The translations under genes and the position numbers were made by a program. The notes under the pieces are model-generated. The model saw nothing but the letters and a program-made list of their open reading frames with translations, ran no database searches and had not been told where the DNA came from. 64,000 nucleotides of DNA from an uncultured bacterium (GTDB taxonomy: Bacteria; Cyanobacteriota; Vampirovibrionia; Gastranaerophilales; Gastranaerophilaceae): positions 23,905-87,904 of the forward strand of contig CASDPF010000010.1 in assembly GCA_949282215.1 (NCBI GenBank), read 5' to 3'. Below, one piece after another: positions 45,916-55,415 of the stretch; the stretch's first letter is position 1; every line of letters begins with the position of its first letter.

Positions 45916-46721
45916 AAAAAAAAGCAGCTAAAGTATACGGCATTTTTATTATAGTTTTATTATTAGTAACAATATTGGTATTATTTTGGGGGAATTTTGC
46001 AGACAGAAATGAGTCAGTGACGGAAAATTCTCAGCTTGAGCTGCAGCATGGAGTAAAACAATCTCAAAATATGCCTGATAAAATAACACAAGATATTATA
46101 CCGTCAGATATTGGTAATACTTTTGTAAACGATACAACAGATACTCAATTGTTATATGAAAACCCGACTTCAAATAAAATTCCGACTCTTGCTGTTGCTC
46201 GTAAAAATAAAGGAAACAAATGCAGTAATAATCTTGAAGTTTATTCATTTTCATCAGTAATGGGTTGTCTTGACGGTAAAACCAAATCGTTTACTTTCAA
46301 CGGGAAAAAATACAGTTGTCCGATTTTACTGGATGGCGAATTGCTTTCGAGTAAAGAATGTGAAAAAATAAAAGACCAATATGGTATTCCGTTTTGTTCT
46401 AATCATGATAATGATAACTGGGGGACTGCTGTAAAAATCTGCGGCGGAATAGATAAATTACCTAGTGTTGAGGAATTGCTTACAATTAACAAGGAATTAT
46501 ATATGCCTGCTGTCAAGCAAATGGACTCTTCGCTTTGGCAAGGGACTCATAATGTTCAAGTCGTTGTGTCCAAAGAATTGACTCCTGTTAAAGTTATTAA
46601 TTATGAGCCAGGAGATACTTACGGATATATTGGCGTAACTTTTGACCCTGTATTGTCTCTTCAACTTACTAATTCTATAAGGAATACTACCTGCCACTAT
46701 GCAATCTGTAAACTAAATTAA
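45912..46721 (+). CDS. membrane-anchored protein with pseudopilin-type C-terminal domain
   Basis: One N-terminal membrane helix (about 8-27) is followed by a polar linker (30-100) and a Cys-rich domain. Residues 146-269 align with residues 229-356 of the pseudopilin at 49500: both have ECE-x2-KD-x2-GI-x2-C, then N-D-x-W-x2-AVK-x-CGG, L/MP, a later SLW and a final AIC. The type of domain recalls DUF1566/Lcl-like C-terminal modules. There is no prepilin signal here. It may be a receptor or partner for the pilin system. Confidence 0.65.
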   Translation: MKKKAAKVYGIFIIVLLLVTILVLFWGNFADRNESVTENSQLELQHGVKQSQNMPDKITQDIIPSDIGNTFVNDTTDTQLLYENPTSNKIPTLAVARKNKGNKCSNNLEVYSFSSVMGCLDGKTKSFTFNGKKYSCPILLDGELLSSKECEKIKDQYGIPFCSNHDNDNWGTAVKICGGIDKLPSVEELLTINKELYMPAVKQMDSSLWQGTHNVQVVVSKELTPVKVINYEPGDTYGYIGVTFDPVLSLQLTNSIRNTTCHYAICKLN

Positions 46722-47122
46722 TGGATTTGGAAAACACATTTTGTACAGTGAGCTTTTGGATGAAGTACCAAATTATCTTCTAAGTCATACATTTTAGCAA
46801 CTCTTGTAATCAAAGGAGCTCCGCATTTAGGGCATTTTAATCCGCCGGCTCCGTTTAGAATTAATTCCTTTAAGCTGTCAATAATTTTATCATCAGCAAG
46901 ATAGTGTGTATCAAAATCTTTTTCGAATTTTTTTATTTCCTCTGGCGGACATTTTAATCCTTTTGCAAGGCTCTGACGAATAGTCACAGGTAAAAATAAC
47001 TCTTTTCCTGCTTCTATATCTTCAATTAAATTCAAATCGAGATTGCACATCATCGCAAGACCTTTTGGGGAAAGGCCTAAATCATCTCGTTTTTTTTGAA
47101 CAAATTGTGCTAAAGTTTTCAT
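46718..47122 (-). CDS. HTH and zinc-ribbon protein downstream of recA
   Basis: The N-terminal half (1-60) resembles an XRE-type helix-turn-helix (VQKKRDDLGLSPKGLAMMCN, then IEDIEAGKE). The C-terminal half has a zinc ribbon: CPKCGAP and, later, CTKC. At 134 residues it lies 6 bases after recA, so it is probably co-expressed with it. It could regulate the recA operon or be an accessory DNA-binding protein. It overlaps the end of the convergent gene by 4 bases. Confidence 0.7.
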   Translation of the reverse strand: MKTLAQFVQKKRDDLGLSPKGLAMMCNLDLNLIEDIEAGKELFLPVTIRQSLAKGLKCPPEEIKKFEKDFDTHYLADDKIIDSLKELILNGAGGLKCPKCGAPLITRVAKMYDLEDNLVLHPKAHCTKCVFQIH

Positions 47123-47128
47123 AAAAAT

Positions 47129-48151
47129 CTACTGAGCAAGTTTTTCTCTAACCAGAGTCTCAACTTGAGCAAGGATGTCAGGATTTTCTGTCAAGAAATC
47201 TCTTGCTTTATCTCTTCCTTGTCCTAATTTTTCGTCATTAAAGCTGAACCAAGAACCTGCTTTTTTAACAATATCAAGATTTACAGCGACATCAAGAATA
47301 TTTCCGACTTTGCAAATCCCTTTTCCGAAAATAATATCAAATTCAGCAGTTCTAAATGGAGGTGCTACTTTGTTTTTCAAAACTCTTACTCTAACATGGT
47401 TACCAATTTCGCCATCATCGCCTTTAACACCTTCTGTACGTTTAATTTCCATACGAACCGAAGCATAATATTTTAAGGCGTTACCACCTGTAGTGGTTTC
47501 AGGGTTTCCGTACATAACACCTATTTTCATACGTAATTGGTTAATGAAAATAACGGTTGTATTTGTTTTTCCGATAACACCTGTGAGTTTTCTTAAAGCT
47601 TTACTCATCAAACGAGCTTGAAGACCCATTTGCTGATCTTCCATAGATCCTTCAATTTCAGCTTTAGGAACAAGTGCAGCAACAGAGTCAACTACAACAA
47701 CATCAACAGCACCTGAACGAACAAGTTCTTCTGTAATATCAAGTGCCTGTTCACCTGTATCCGGTTGTGAAATAAGCAAATCATCAACTTTTACTCCTAA
47801 TGCTCTTGCATATTCAGGGTCAAGTGCGTGTTCAGCATCTACGAATGCTGCAATACCGCCTTTTTTCTGGCATTCAGCAACAATGTGTTGAGCAAGAGTT
47901 GTTTTGCCTGAGCTTTCTGGACCATAGATTTCAATAATACGTCCGCGTGGAACTCCGCCTATACCTAATGCAACGTCTAGGGCTAAAGAACCTGTAGGTA
48001 TAGCATCAACATTAACTGTAGCCTTATCGCCGAGTTTCATGATTGAACCTTTACCGAAATCTTTTTCAATTTTTTCTATTGCTAATTTTAATGCTTTACT
48101 TCTTTCATCTGATGGAGATAGAGTCTCTGTTTCTTTTTCTTTAACTGCCAT
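47129..48151 (-). CDS. recA: recombinase RecA
   Basis: RecA forms the ATP-dependent strand-exchange filament on single-stranded DNA and triggers the SOS response. Walker [10 protein letters not shown], Walker [10 protein letters not shown], the L2-region [24 protein letters not shown] and the core GSIMKLG are intact. Length is about 340. I start at ATG 48151, about 9 bases after AAGGGA; the ATG three codons upstream overlaps that box. No SOS box was recognised upstream, though I did not search exhaustively. Confidence 0.97.
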   Translation of the reverse strand: MAVKEKETETLSPSDERSKALKLAIEKIEKDFGKGSIMKLGDKATVNVDAIPTGSLALDVALGIGGVPRGRIIEIYGPESSGKTTLAQHIVAECQKKGGIAAFVDAEHALDPEYARALGVKVDDLLISQPDTGEQALDITEELVRSGAVDVVVVDSVAALVPKAEIEGSMEDQQMGLQARLMSKALRKLTGVIGKTNTTVIFINQLRMKIGVMYGNPETTTGGNALKYYASVRMEIKRTEGVKGDDGEIGNHVRVRVLKNKVAPPFRTAEFDIIFGKGICKVGNILDVAVNLDIVKKAGSWFSFNDEKLGQGRDKARDFLTENPDILAQVETLVREKLAQ

Positions 48152-48250
48152 TATTTTCATCCCTTATAATTTTATTTTGTAGCTCACTTGCTTATAACGG
48201 CAAATTCGAGCTTTTTTTAACAAAAACTCTAAAGCCTCAGCTTGCTCGCA

Positions 48251-48748
48251 TTATTCCCATATATGTCCGGTTTTTTTTCTGTATAAACCAAGTCCGATTG
48301 GCTTATAAGAACTCAAATCATTTTTAAGTTGATATACTTCTTTATTTAAATCAACAATTTTTTGTCTTAAAGTTTCGTTGTCAGTCTTACATCTGATAAG
48401 TTCTACAACAACCTCATCCATGCCTTCAAGTTTTTCATCAATAACTTTAGCGATTTTATCACTAAGTTTTGTTTCCATTTCCTGTAATGAAGTAAGAATA
48501 TTCTGAATAGCTGTAGGCGGTTTTTGGGCTTGTTGTACCATAGGAACACTAACTCCTTGTTTTTGTGCTTGTACTTTTCTTAAACTTTTTACTTCATCAT
48601 AAGAAAAGTAAGTTTGACCTTTGCTATTTTTTCTCGGCAAGATAGAAGCACGTTTGCATAGCTCGACAATTTCTTTATTGTCTGTATTTAAAATTGCTCT
48701 AACTTCTTGTGGTGATAAAGTTTTCTCTCTAATTGCATCTTTTAACAT
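48251..48748 (-). CDS. putative DNA-binding protein with coiled coil
   Basis: An N-terminal MerR-like winged helix (about 1-60: LSPQEVRAILNTDNKEIVEL, then SYDEVKSLRKVQ) is followed by a Pro/Gln linker and a long coiled coil (about 90-150). The ending is GLYRKKTGHIW. It may be a chromosome- or replication-associated protein. The start at ATG 48748 is preferred over a TTG six codons upstream, although GAGGG is about 12 bases away. It lies upstream of recA on the same strand. Confidence 0.6.
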   Translation of the reverse strand: MLKDAIREKTLSPQEVRAILNTDNKEIVELCKRASILPRKNSKGQTYFSYDEVKSLRKVQAQKQGVSVPMVQQAQKPPTAIQNILTSLQEMETKLSDKIAKVIDEKLEGMDEVVVELIRCKTDNETLRQKIVDLNKEVYQLKNDLSSYKPIGLGLYRKKTGHIWE

Positions 48749-48867
48749 AAATAAATAATCCCTCAAAACTTTCCCAACACTATTGTATTTTATTCGTGTA
48801 AAAAAGACAAATAATTTACCAATGTTGTAACATCACTTAATATAATTTTTTGTGATAATATAAAAAT

Positions 48868-49216
48868 AAATAAAGCAGTCGGATAATCGCGCATAAAAAT
48901 GTGAGGAAAGTCCGTGCATTCAAGGACAGACCGCCGGAGAAACTCCGGGCAGCGTGAGCTGGCGGATTAGGACTACAGAAAATATACTGCTAACGGCTTT
49001 ATTTTTAAGTACGAGCGATGGTGCAACGGTGAGTTAAGAGCTTCACCAGCGATATTGAGAAATATCGGCTAGGCAACCCCCGGTCGAATGCAAGATTAAA
49101 TTGAAGGTTATAAAGGCTGTCCGCCCACTTCTAAAAAATCGCTAGAGATTGAGAGTAATCTCAATACCAGACAGATGATTATCTAAAACAGAACACGGCT
49201 TACGGGCTGCTTTATT
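48868..49216 (+). ncRNA. rnpB: RNase P RNA (bacterial type A)
   Basis: The catalytic RNA of RNase P matures tRNA 5' ends. Diagnostic blocks are present: GAGGAAAGTCCGTGC near the 5' end, GACCGCCGG, the AGGGTGCAA-like ATGGTGCAACGG region, CAGCGATATTGAGAAATATCGGCTAGG, AACCCC with GGTCGAATGC, and the 3' ACAGAACACGGCTTACGGGC. The P1 stem is AAATAAAGCAG with CTGCTTTATTTTT at the ends. The U-rich 3' strand of P1 could also serve termination. Confidence 0.96.
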
Positions 49217-49245
49217 TTTTATATTTCATTGCTAATATTCTAACG

Positions 49246-49499
49246 TCTTGAAAAATTTAAAAAATAGTTTAATATAATAATATAAAGATAAATGAACTAA
49301 TCAGGAGGCGAATATGCAAAAATCAAGTATAGATAGAATTTCGGGGGGGGGGGCTACCAACTAACAGTTAAATCAAGCATTTCCGACTTAGACCTCCGAA
49401 GTAAAGAAAAGAGCAGAAAAGTAAGCCGTGCCAAAAGACACGGTGATTTGTGATGCAAAATTTTTGAAAAACAGATAATAAAAATTAACGGAGGATTAA
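49246..49499 (+). promoter_or_regulatory. poly-G leader region, copy 1, upstream of pseudopilin
   Basis: It starts with a promoter-like TTGAAA and AATATA 17 bases apart, then AGGAGG, a 16-codon ORF with an 11-G run (49343-49353), a conserved segment with CCTCCG (49393-49398), a CCGTG/CACGG hairpin (49426-49443), and the pilin Shine-Dalgarno CGGAGG (49489-49494). From 49302 to 49399 only a few bases differ from copy 2, including bases past the ORF's stop. This argues for function as RNA. Confidence 0.75.
49314..49364 (+). CDS. 16-aa leader peptide with poly-G-encoded Gly run
   Basis: An ATG five bases after AGGAGG opens MQKSSIDRISGGGATN and a TAA. The Gly-Gly-Gly is encoded by part of an 11-G tract. 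The same peptide is encoded in copy 2 with a different stop codon (TAG). A change of one G would remove this stop and extend the ORF in another frame. Its translation could control the downstream pilin gene. Confidence 0.6.
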   Translation: MQKSSIDRISGGGATN

Positions 49500-50570
49500 A
49501 TGAAAAAGAGAAACGCATTTACGTTAGCAGAAGTGCTAATAACATTAGGAGTAATCGGAATAGTCGCAGCGATAACACTACCTGTATTAAATCAGGCAGT
49601 AAACAAGAAAGTACGAGCAGAACAGATACGAACAGTCAAGTACAAATTTACGAAAGCAACGGAAAAAATGGCTAGTTTAGGGTTAATAGGCCCGTATGAT
49701 AGTACAGCAGCATTTGTAGCAGAGTTACAGAAACATTTAAAAGTAGCAAAGGTATGCCCGTCAAGTAAACTAAGAGAATGTTGGCCTTATGATACGATAA
49801 CATTACTTGACGGTAAAGAATATGAAGTAGAAAAACTCCAGACAGGTAAGAATTTTCAAATGAAAAACAGCGATAGTGCAGATTATAGCAGTCCGAATGT
49901 AGGTATAATAACAGCAGATGGAACGCCAATGATACTATCCTACAATACCAAATGTGAAGCTTTAGATCCAGTAAAAACTTATGGCTGGTCAACAGAGGAT
50001 AACAAACCCGTATCAAATGCGACATCAAACTGTGTCGCAGCAGTGTTTGAAATAAACGGAAGTAAGAAACCGAATAAACAAAACGAGGATGTAGCTCTAT
50101 TCAATGCAAATGGCTTAGGTTCAAGTTGTGCAATAGAACTGGATAGCGGAAGATGTTTCGGTTCATCATTTACGCCAACCCCAATGACAGAGGCTGAGTG
50201 TGAGGCTCAAAAAGATGTGCTAGGAATAAGAGATTGTCGCTTTAATAATGATTACTGGGCAGGTGCAGTGAAACAATGCGGAGGAGTAAAAAATATGCCG
50301 ACTATGGCTGATCTTGGTAAAATAGCAAGTGCAATATACAAGGGCAATCCAACAGTCGGAGCAGATCAAGATATTTCCAACTTAACCTACGAATCAGGCA
50401 CAGCAACTTCATTAGGTCTTCCAGAACCAACCTTCTCTTTGTGGTCGGATAGAGAGACCTCTGATAGTAATACCAAATTTCGAAGCTTCGCTCCTACATA
50501 TACGATGCACTACAACGTCGATATAAGCCGTAACAAAAGCAATGTACATGCAATTTGTCTTGGTGATTAA
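49500..50570 (+). CDS. type II pseudopilin-like protein with Cys-rich C-terminal domain
   Basis: The prepilin signal is MKKRNA-FTLAEVLITLGVIGIVAA, with Ala in place of the usual Gly before the cleavage site and Glu at +5. A long alpha helix and globular domain follow (to about 205). Residues 229-356 form a second, Cys-rich domain shared with the membrane-anchored protein at 45912. At 356 residues it is large for a pseudopilin, so it may be an adhesive tip subunit. CGGAGG precedes the ATG and can pair with CCTCCG in its leader. It is intact. Confidence 0.85.
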   Translation: MKKRNAFTLAEVLITLGVIGIVAAITLPVLNQAVNKKVRAEQIRTVKYKFTKATEKMASLGLIGPYDSTAAFVAELQKHLKVAKVCPSSKLRECWPYDTITLLDGKEYEVEKLQTGKNFQMKNSDSADYSSPNVGIITADGTPMILSYNTKCEALDPVKTYGWSTEDNKPVSNATSNCVAAVFEINGSKKPNKQNEDVALFNANGLGSSCAIELDSGRCFGSSFTPTPMTEAECEAQKDVLGIRDCRFNNDYWAGAVKQCGGVKNMPTMADLGKIASAIYKGNPTVGADQDISNLTYESGTATSLGLPEPTFSLWSDRETSDSNTKFRSFAPTYTMHYNVDISRNKSNVHAICLGD

Positions 50571-50713
50571 TTATTTAATCATTCAGTCATTTAGCTATGA
50601 TGTATTTTGATATATAAAGATATTTCCAAATAGCCTAATGGCGGTTTTCTTTTTTATTATAATTTGTTATTATATTAGTACACAGCTATACTTGTGTTTT
50701 GCATACTTATTTT

Positions 50714-50741
50714 GGCGGCACCTCCTGCCGCCCGTTTTTTT
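50714..50741 (+). terminator. rho-independent terminator after pseudopilin
   Basis: GGCGGCA, a CCTCC loop and TGCCGCC followed by CGTTTTTTT form a strong hairpin. The 260 bases between the pilin gene and the foldase gene hold no gene, only this and the next terminator. Confidence 0.8.
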
Positions 50742-50778
50742 AACTTTTTATTTCATATTTAAGATAAAATTTTGATAC

Positions 50779-50816
50779 AAAAAAGAGGGTGGAAAATTAT
50801 TTCCATCCTCTTTTTT
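50779..50816 (-). terminator. terminator for the foldase gene (bidirectional)
   Basis: AAAAAAGAGGGTGGAAA and TTTCCATCCTCTTTTTT form a 17-bp stem (one G-T/A mismatch) with A and T runs on both sides, just past the stop of the gene at 50832. Confidence 0.8.
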
Positions 50817-50831
50817 AATTTGTTTTAGAAA

Positions 50832-52001
50832 TTATTTTTTTTCAGTTGTTTCTTTTGCTGCATCTGTTTTAGCTGCGTTTTCTTTGATTTCTTTGGCTTT
50901 TTCACTGCCTTGTTTAATTTCTGTTTGCAATGATTCTTGAATAACTTTCGGATCGTATTCTTTATTTACGTATTCAATTGTTGCATTTTTCTTCAAAGAT
51001 TCAACAAGTTTGTCAATAGCTTCTAATTGTTTTTGTGTTTCTAAGAAACCTTTAATATCATTTTTAACTTTTTCAAATGGTTGCTGACCTGCTTCCATTC
51101 TGTCTGTTACCATTATAATGTGATAACCGAATTGCGTTTTTACAAGGTTTGATACCGTATTAGGTTTCATTGAAAATGCTGCTTTTGAAAATTCAGGTAC
51201 CATTTCTTGTGCTGCAAAGAAGCCTAAATCTCCGCCTTTTACAGCTGTTGTTGTGTCATCTGAGTTTTCTTTAGCGAGTTTTGCAAATTGAGCCGGAGCT
51301 TTTTTAGCTTCTGCTAAAACTTTTTCTGCTTTAGCTTTTTTATTTGCAATTTCTGCATCTACTTTTTTCTTAATTTCTTCTTTTGAAAGACCTGCATTTT
51401 CTTTATCTGATGTTATGATTTCTTCAATTTCTTGAGGGCTTACAGAAATAAGGATGTGTGCAGCTCTTACTTTTTCAGGGTATTTGAATTGTTTAATGTT
51501 ATCATTGTAATATTTCTTTGCATCTGCTTCTGAAACGTTGCTGTCTGTAAGTTCTTTAGCAAGTTTTTTCATTTTAACTTCTTCAGTTAAGTCTTTTTTG
51601 AATTGTGCAGTTGATACGCCGTTTTGTTTAAGTATTTGATTTAACTGTTCTTTTGAACCTACCTTATCAACGATTTCTTTTATTGCATCTTCAACGTCTT
51701 CGTTTGTAACTTTAATTCCGCGTTTTTCGATTTCTTGGTTCAATAATTCTTTTACGATAAGTTCGTTTACGACTTTATCTTTGATTAAATAATATAAAAA
51801 GTTATTTTTACCGTCTTTAACATTGATGCCTAATTGTGACATCATACCGCCTTGAGTAGATTTATTAAAGCTTTCGTCGAACTGTCCTTGTGTTATGTTT
51901 TGACCATTAACTTTAATAATTGTTTGAGCTGATTTAATACCGCAGCCTGTAAACAAAATTGCAGATAGTGCAACGGTTGCAAGTAATTTTTTTCCTTTCA
52001 T
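50832..52001 (-). CDS. peptidylprolyl isomerase lipoprotein (SurA/PrsA-like)
   Basis: This is an exported chaperone with cis-trans prolyl isomerase activity. The lipobox LFTGC gives a signal peptide with Cys20 as lipid anchor. A SurA_N-type chaperone region spans about 25-150, and the parvulin domain about 172-300 with AAHILIS, GGDLGFFAAQEMVPEFSKAAF and FGYHIIMVTDR. A Lys/Ala/Glu-rich tail ends it. The gene is 20 bases downstream of mfd and could share its message. It probably assists folding of outer-envelope or secreted proteins. Confidence 0.88.
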   Translation of the reverse strand: MKGKKLLATVALSAILFTGCGIKSAQTIIKVNGQNITQGQFDESFNKSTQGGMMSQLGINVKDGKNNFLYYLIKDKVVNELIVKELLNQEIEKRGIKVTNEDVEDAIKEIVDKVGSKEQLNQILKQNGVSTAQFKKDLTEEVKMKKLAKELTDSNVSEADAKKYYNDNIKQFKYPEKVRAAHILISVSPQEIEEIITSDKENAGLSKEEIKKKVDAEIANKKAKAEKVLAEAKKAPAQFAKLAKENSDDTTTAVKGGDLGFFAAQEMVPEFSKAAFSMKPNTVSNLVKTQFGYHIIMVTDRMEAGQQPFEKVKNDIKGFLETQKQLEAIDKLVESLKKNATIEYVNKEYDPKVIQESLQTEIKQGSEKAKEIKENAAKTDAAKETTEKK

Positions 52002-52020
52002 AAACTCTCTCTTTCTTTGG

Positions 52021-55000
52021 TTAATTTTTGTATTCGTGACTAATTTTATGTATATAATAAAACAAATCTGTTAAAATGTTAAATACTTCATTAAAATTCA
52101 TATATGAATTATTTAATAATAAAATTGAACAGCCTTCCTGACAGGATGAGGGGGCTATTGTGAATTTTATACGTTTTAGAATTTCGGATGGAAGTTCTTT
52201 TTGAATAATTTTCCATTCAGGTTGTGTGTATGGAGTATAAATTCTTATATTATCCTGAGTTTCTCTAATTGCTGCAATTTTCACATCACTTGCTGCAAGA
52301 CGAATTCTAATTAATTTTATTAAATTTTCAACGCTTTCAGGTGGTTTTGCAAATCTATCTTTCCATTCTTCTGTTATGTAATCAAGTTCCACATCATTTT
52401 TTACATCTGCCAGACGTTTATATTCAATCATTTTTTGTTCAGCTGAGCCGACCCATTCATCAGGAATAAATGCAGTGACGTTTATATCTACTATTGTTGC
52501 AACTTCTTTATCTACATGTTCGCCTTGGATTTCCTGAACGGTTTCTTCCAAAAGTTGACAGTATGTGTCAAAGCCGACATTTATCATATGTCCGTGTTGC
52601 TTTGTCCCTAAAATGTTTCCAACACCTCGGATTTCCACATCTCTTAATGCTATTTGATAACCGCTTCCAAGTGTTGTGAATTCTTTGATTGCTTTTAATC
52701 TTTGGACTGCTTCTTTTGTCATTTCTTTTTGACGTTTGTAGAAGCAATAACAGTAGGCTTGTCTTTGAGAACGTCCTACACGGCCTCGCAGTTGATATAA
52801 TTGAGCAAGACCAAATCTATCAGCTTCATGTATAATCATTGTATTGGCATTTGGAATATCTATGCCGTTTTCAATAATTGTGGTCGCAAGAAGAACGTCG
52901 TATTCATGGTTTGCGAAATCAACTATTACCTGCTCAAGTGCTTTTTCATCCATTTGTCCGTGTCCTATTGCTATTCTTGCATTAGGCACAAGTTGTTGGA
53001 GTTGGATTTTAAATTCCTCTATAGTTTCGACTCTGTTATATAAATAAAATACTTGACCTTCTCTATCAAGTTCATGGACAATGGCATTTTTAACCATATT
53101 TTCGTTCCACACTCCGACAAATGTCTTTATCGGGAGTCTGTTTTTCGGTGGAGTATTTATCACAGACATATCTTTAATGCCTGATAATGACATATAAAGC
53201 GTTCTTGGAATAGGTGTAGCGGACATTGTAATTATATCAATATTTTCTCTTAATGATTTAAGTTTTTCTTTATGTCTCACACCAAAGCGATGTTCCTCGT
53301 CTATTACAAGTAATCCTAAATCCTTAAAGACAATTCCGTCTTGTAATAGTCTGTGAGTACCTACAACTACATCACATTTACCTGTTGCAAGGTTTTTTAC
53401 GGTCTCTTTTTGTTCCTTTGTAGTTCTAAAGCGGGAAAGTAATTCTACTTGGACTCCAAAAGGTTTAAATCTTTCTGACATTGTCTGGAAATGCTGGAGG
53501 GCAAGGATTGTTGTCGGAACTACCACTGCTACTTGTTTACCTGAGGTTACTGCTTTAAATATCGCACGCATTGCAACTTCTGTTTTTCCAAAACCGACAT
53601 CACCGCAGATTAGTCTATCCATAGGGTTTTCACTTTCCATATCAGCTTTGACGTCAACTATTGCTTTCATCTGATCAGGAGTTTCTGTATATTCAAAAGC
53701 TTCTTCCATTTCTACCTGCCAAGTTGTATCAGGCAAAAATTGGATACCTTTTTGCATTTTTCTTCTTGCGTAAAGTCTAAGAAGGTCATAGGCAACTTGT
53801 TCTACTTCTTTTTTTACTCTGGCTTTTGTGTTTTCCCAATCCTTGCCGCCCATTCTGGATAGTTTAGGTTTTATATTTCCTGATCCTCTGTATCGGCATA
53901 GGAGATTAATTTGTTCTGCCGGAATGTGAAGCTTATCCTTGCTTGCATATTCTATCGTGAGATAATCCTTCAACTGACCGTCGATTTCTTGCTGAGTTAA
54001 ACCTTTATAAATCCCGACACCATGAATGCTGTGGACAACGTATTCACCTTCTTTAATATCGTTTATACTTTCGATAAATTCAGGTTTTTCTTTGTAATAT
54101 GAGCGTTTAGTCGAGGTAACTTCTTTTGTTCTTTTGTTGAAAAGCTCTCTGTCTGTGAGAATTATCGTTTCAAAATCTTCTAAAATTCCGCCGTGTGAGG
54201 CTATGCTTTCTGTGTAATCAATTTCTGTGAAAACTTCTCTTTCGGAAAGAATTTCCCTTACTCTTTCCGGGTAATCCGTTGCAATAATTATTCTGTATTT
54301 TTGGTTATCTAAAATGAATTTTGCTATTTCATCTAAATTAGCGGCAAAACTTTTGACAGGTTGGGTATTAAATTCTACAATTTCATCCATTTCTCCGTCA
54401 AGAAAATTATTCAAACCTATTTTTATAAAACAGGCGAGTTTTTGGATAAATTCTTCATAAGTTATGTGATTTAGTCCGTCAAGTTCATAATTTAGACCTA
54501 GTTTTAAATTCTCTTGTAGTTGTTTTGTAAAATTTTCGTCCATAAATTCAAATTTTGCATAGACTTCAGGGGTTTCATCAAAAATGACGGTATAATTTTT
54601 GAAATAATCCAGTGCGGATACTAAATTTTGATTAAAATAATTCTGGTAAATCTCAATACCTTCAAAGTATCCTTCTTCTTCAATTTGTTCTTTTATTTCT
54701 TTCGGTAAATTTTGGGGCTTATCCAACAGAAATTTATATACAGGCAGAATTTCTATCTCTTTAACTTTTTCTACTGATTTTTGAGTTTCATTATTAAAAT
54801 AACGCAGGTCAACAACTTCATCTCCCCAAAGCTCAATACGAACAGGGTTTTTATCAAGTGAAAATATATCTGCAATATCGCCTCGAATACTGAATTCAGC
54901 GATATCTGATACCATTGTTGAACGTTTATAGCCGAGATTTACAAGTTTTTGTGATAATTCTTTGAGGTTAATTTCATCTCCGACTTTTATTATAAGTTTA

Positions 55001-55392
55001 TTTTTTTCGTAAAAATTTGAGTCAGGAAATTTTTCCAGCAAAGTTTTGACAGGTGCAATTACAATATCTGGCTGCTCTCTAAGAATTTTTACCTGTTCGG
55101 CATAATCATATACGTTTGAAGCTACGCTTTCGTACATTGAAATATTTTGAAACGGCAAAAGACTCGTTTCAATCCCGAAAGCTTTTTTAAAATCGTTTTG
55201 GTATCTTAGAGCATTTTGCTCTGTAGATGTTATAAAAAGAATTTTTTTCTTGGATATTTCACGAGCTTTTTGTACGAGCAAAAGTCTTAGGATAGTCAAA
55301 AGCCCTGTTACGGCAAATGACATCCCAGCTTTTACGTCTGCTTTAAATAATTGATAATTCTCATTCGTATTTAAACAGTCTATACTGAACAT
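52021..55392 (-). CDS. mfd: transcription-repair coupling factor
   Basis: Mfd removes stalled RNA polymerase at lesions and recruits UvrA. Its 1123 residues contain the UvrB-like N-terminal region, the RNA-polymerase-interacting domain (GEYVVHSIHGVGIYKGL), then the RecG-like translocase: Walker A GDVGFGKTEVAMRA, DEEH box VIDEEHRFG, SATPIPRTLYMSLSG, and RGRVGRSQRQAYCY, with the C-terminal TRCF domain ending in a helical region. It is complete. Weak Shine-Dalgarno at the start. Confidence 0.96.
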   Translation of the reverse strand: MFSIDCLNTNENYQLFKADVKAGMSFAVTGLLTILRLLLVQKAREISKKKILFITSTEQNALRYQNDFKKAFGIETSLLPFQNISMYESVASNVYDYAEQVKILREQPDIVIAPVKTLLEKFPDSNFYEKNKLIIKVGDEINLKELSQKLVNLGYKRSTMVSDIAEFSIRGDIADIFSLDKNPVRIELWGDEVVDLRYFNNETQKSVEKVKEIEILPVYKFLLDKPQNLPKEIKEQIEEEGYFEGIEIYQNYFNQNLVSALDYFKNYTVIFDETPEVYAKFEFMDENFTKQLQENLKLGLNYELDGLNHITYEEFIQKLACFIKIGLNNFLDGEMDEIVEFNTQPVKSFAANLDEIAKFILDNQKYRIIIATDYPERVREILSEREVFTEIDYTESIASHGGILEDFETIILTDRELFNKRTKEVTSTKRSYYKEKPEFIESINDIKEGEYVVHSIHGVGIYKGLTQQEIDGQLKDYLTIEYASKDKLHIPAEQINLLCRYRGSGNIKPKLSRMGGKDWENTKARVKKEVEQVAYDLLRLYARRKMQKGIQFLPDTTWQVEMEEAFEYTETPDQMKAIVDVKADMESENPMDRLICGDVGFGKTEVAMRAIFKAVTSGKQVAVVVPTTILALQHFQTMSERFKPFGVQVELLSRFRTTKEQKETVKNLATGKCDVVVGTHRLLQDGIVFKDLGLLVIDEEHRFGVRHKEKLKSLRENIDIITMSATPIPRTLYMSLSGIKDMSVINTPPKNRLPIKTFVGVWNENMVKNAIVHELDREGQVFYLYNRVETIEEFKIQLQQLVPNARIAIGHGQMDEKALEQVIVDFANHEYDVLLATTIIENGIDIPNANTMIIHEADRFGLAQLYQLRGRVGRSQRQAYCYCFYKRQKEMTKEAVQRLKAIKEFTTLGSGYQIALRDVEIRGVGNILGTKQHGHMINVGFDTYCQLLEETVQEIQGEHVDKEVATIVDINVTAFIPDEWVGSAEQKMIEYKRLADVKNDVELDYITEEWKDRFAKPPESVENLIKLIRIRLAASDVKIAAIRETQDNIRIYTPYTQPEWKIIQKELPSEILKRIKFTIAPSSCQEGCSILLLNNSYMNFNEVFNILTDLFYYIHKISHEYKN

Positions 55393-55415
55393 AACTGTAT
55401 TTTAACACGAATTAT

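Noticed and set aside
49246..49499. Known riboswitch (c-di-GMP, TPP, cobalamin, fluoride) in the pilin leader
   Set aside because: None of the remembered core motifs of these classes is present; the region is better described as a new leader.
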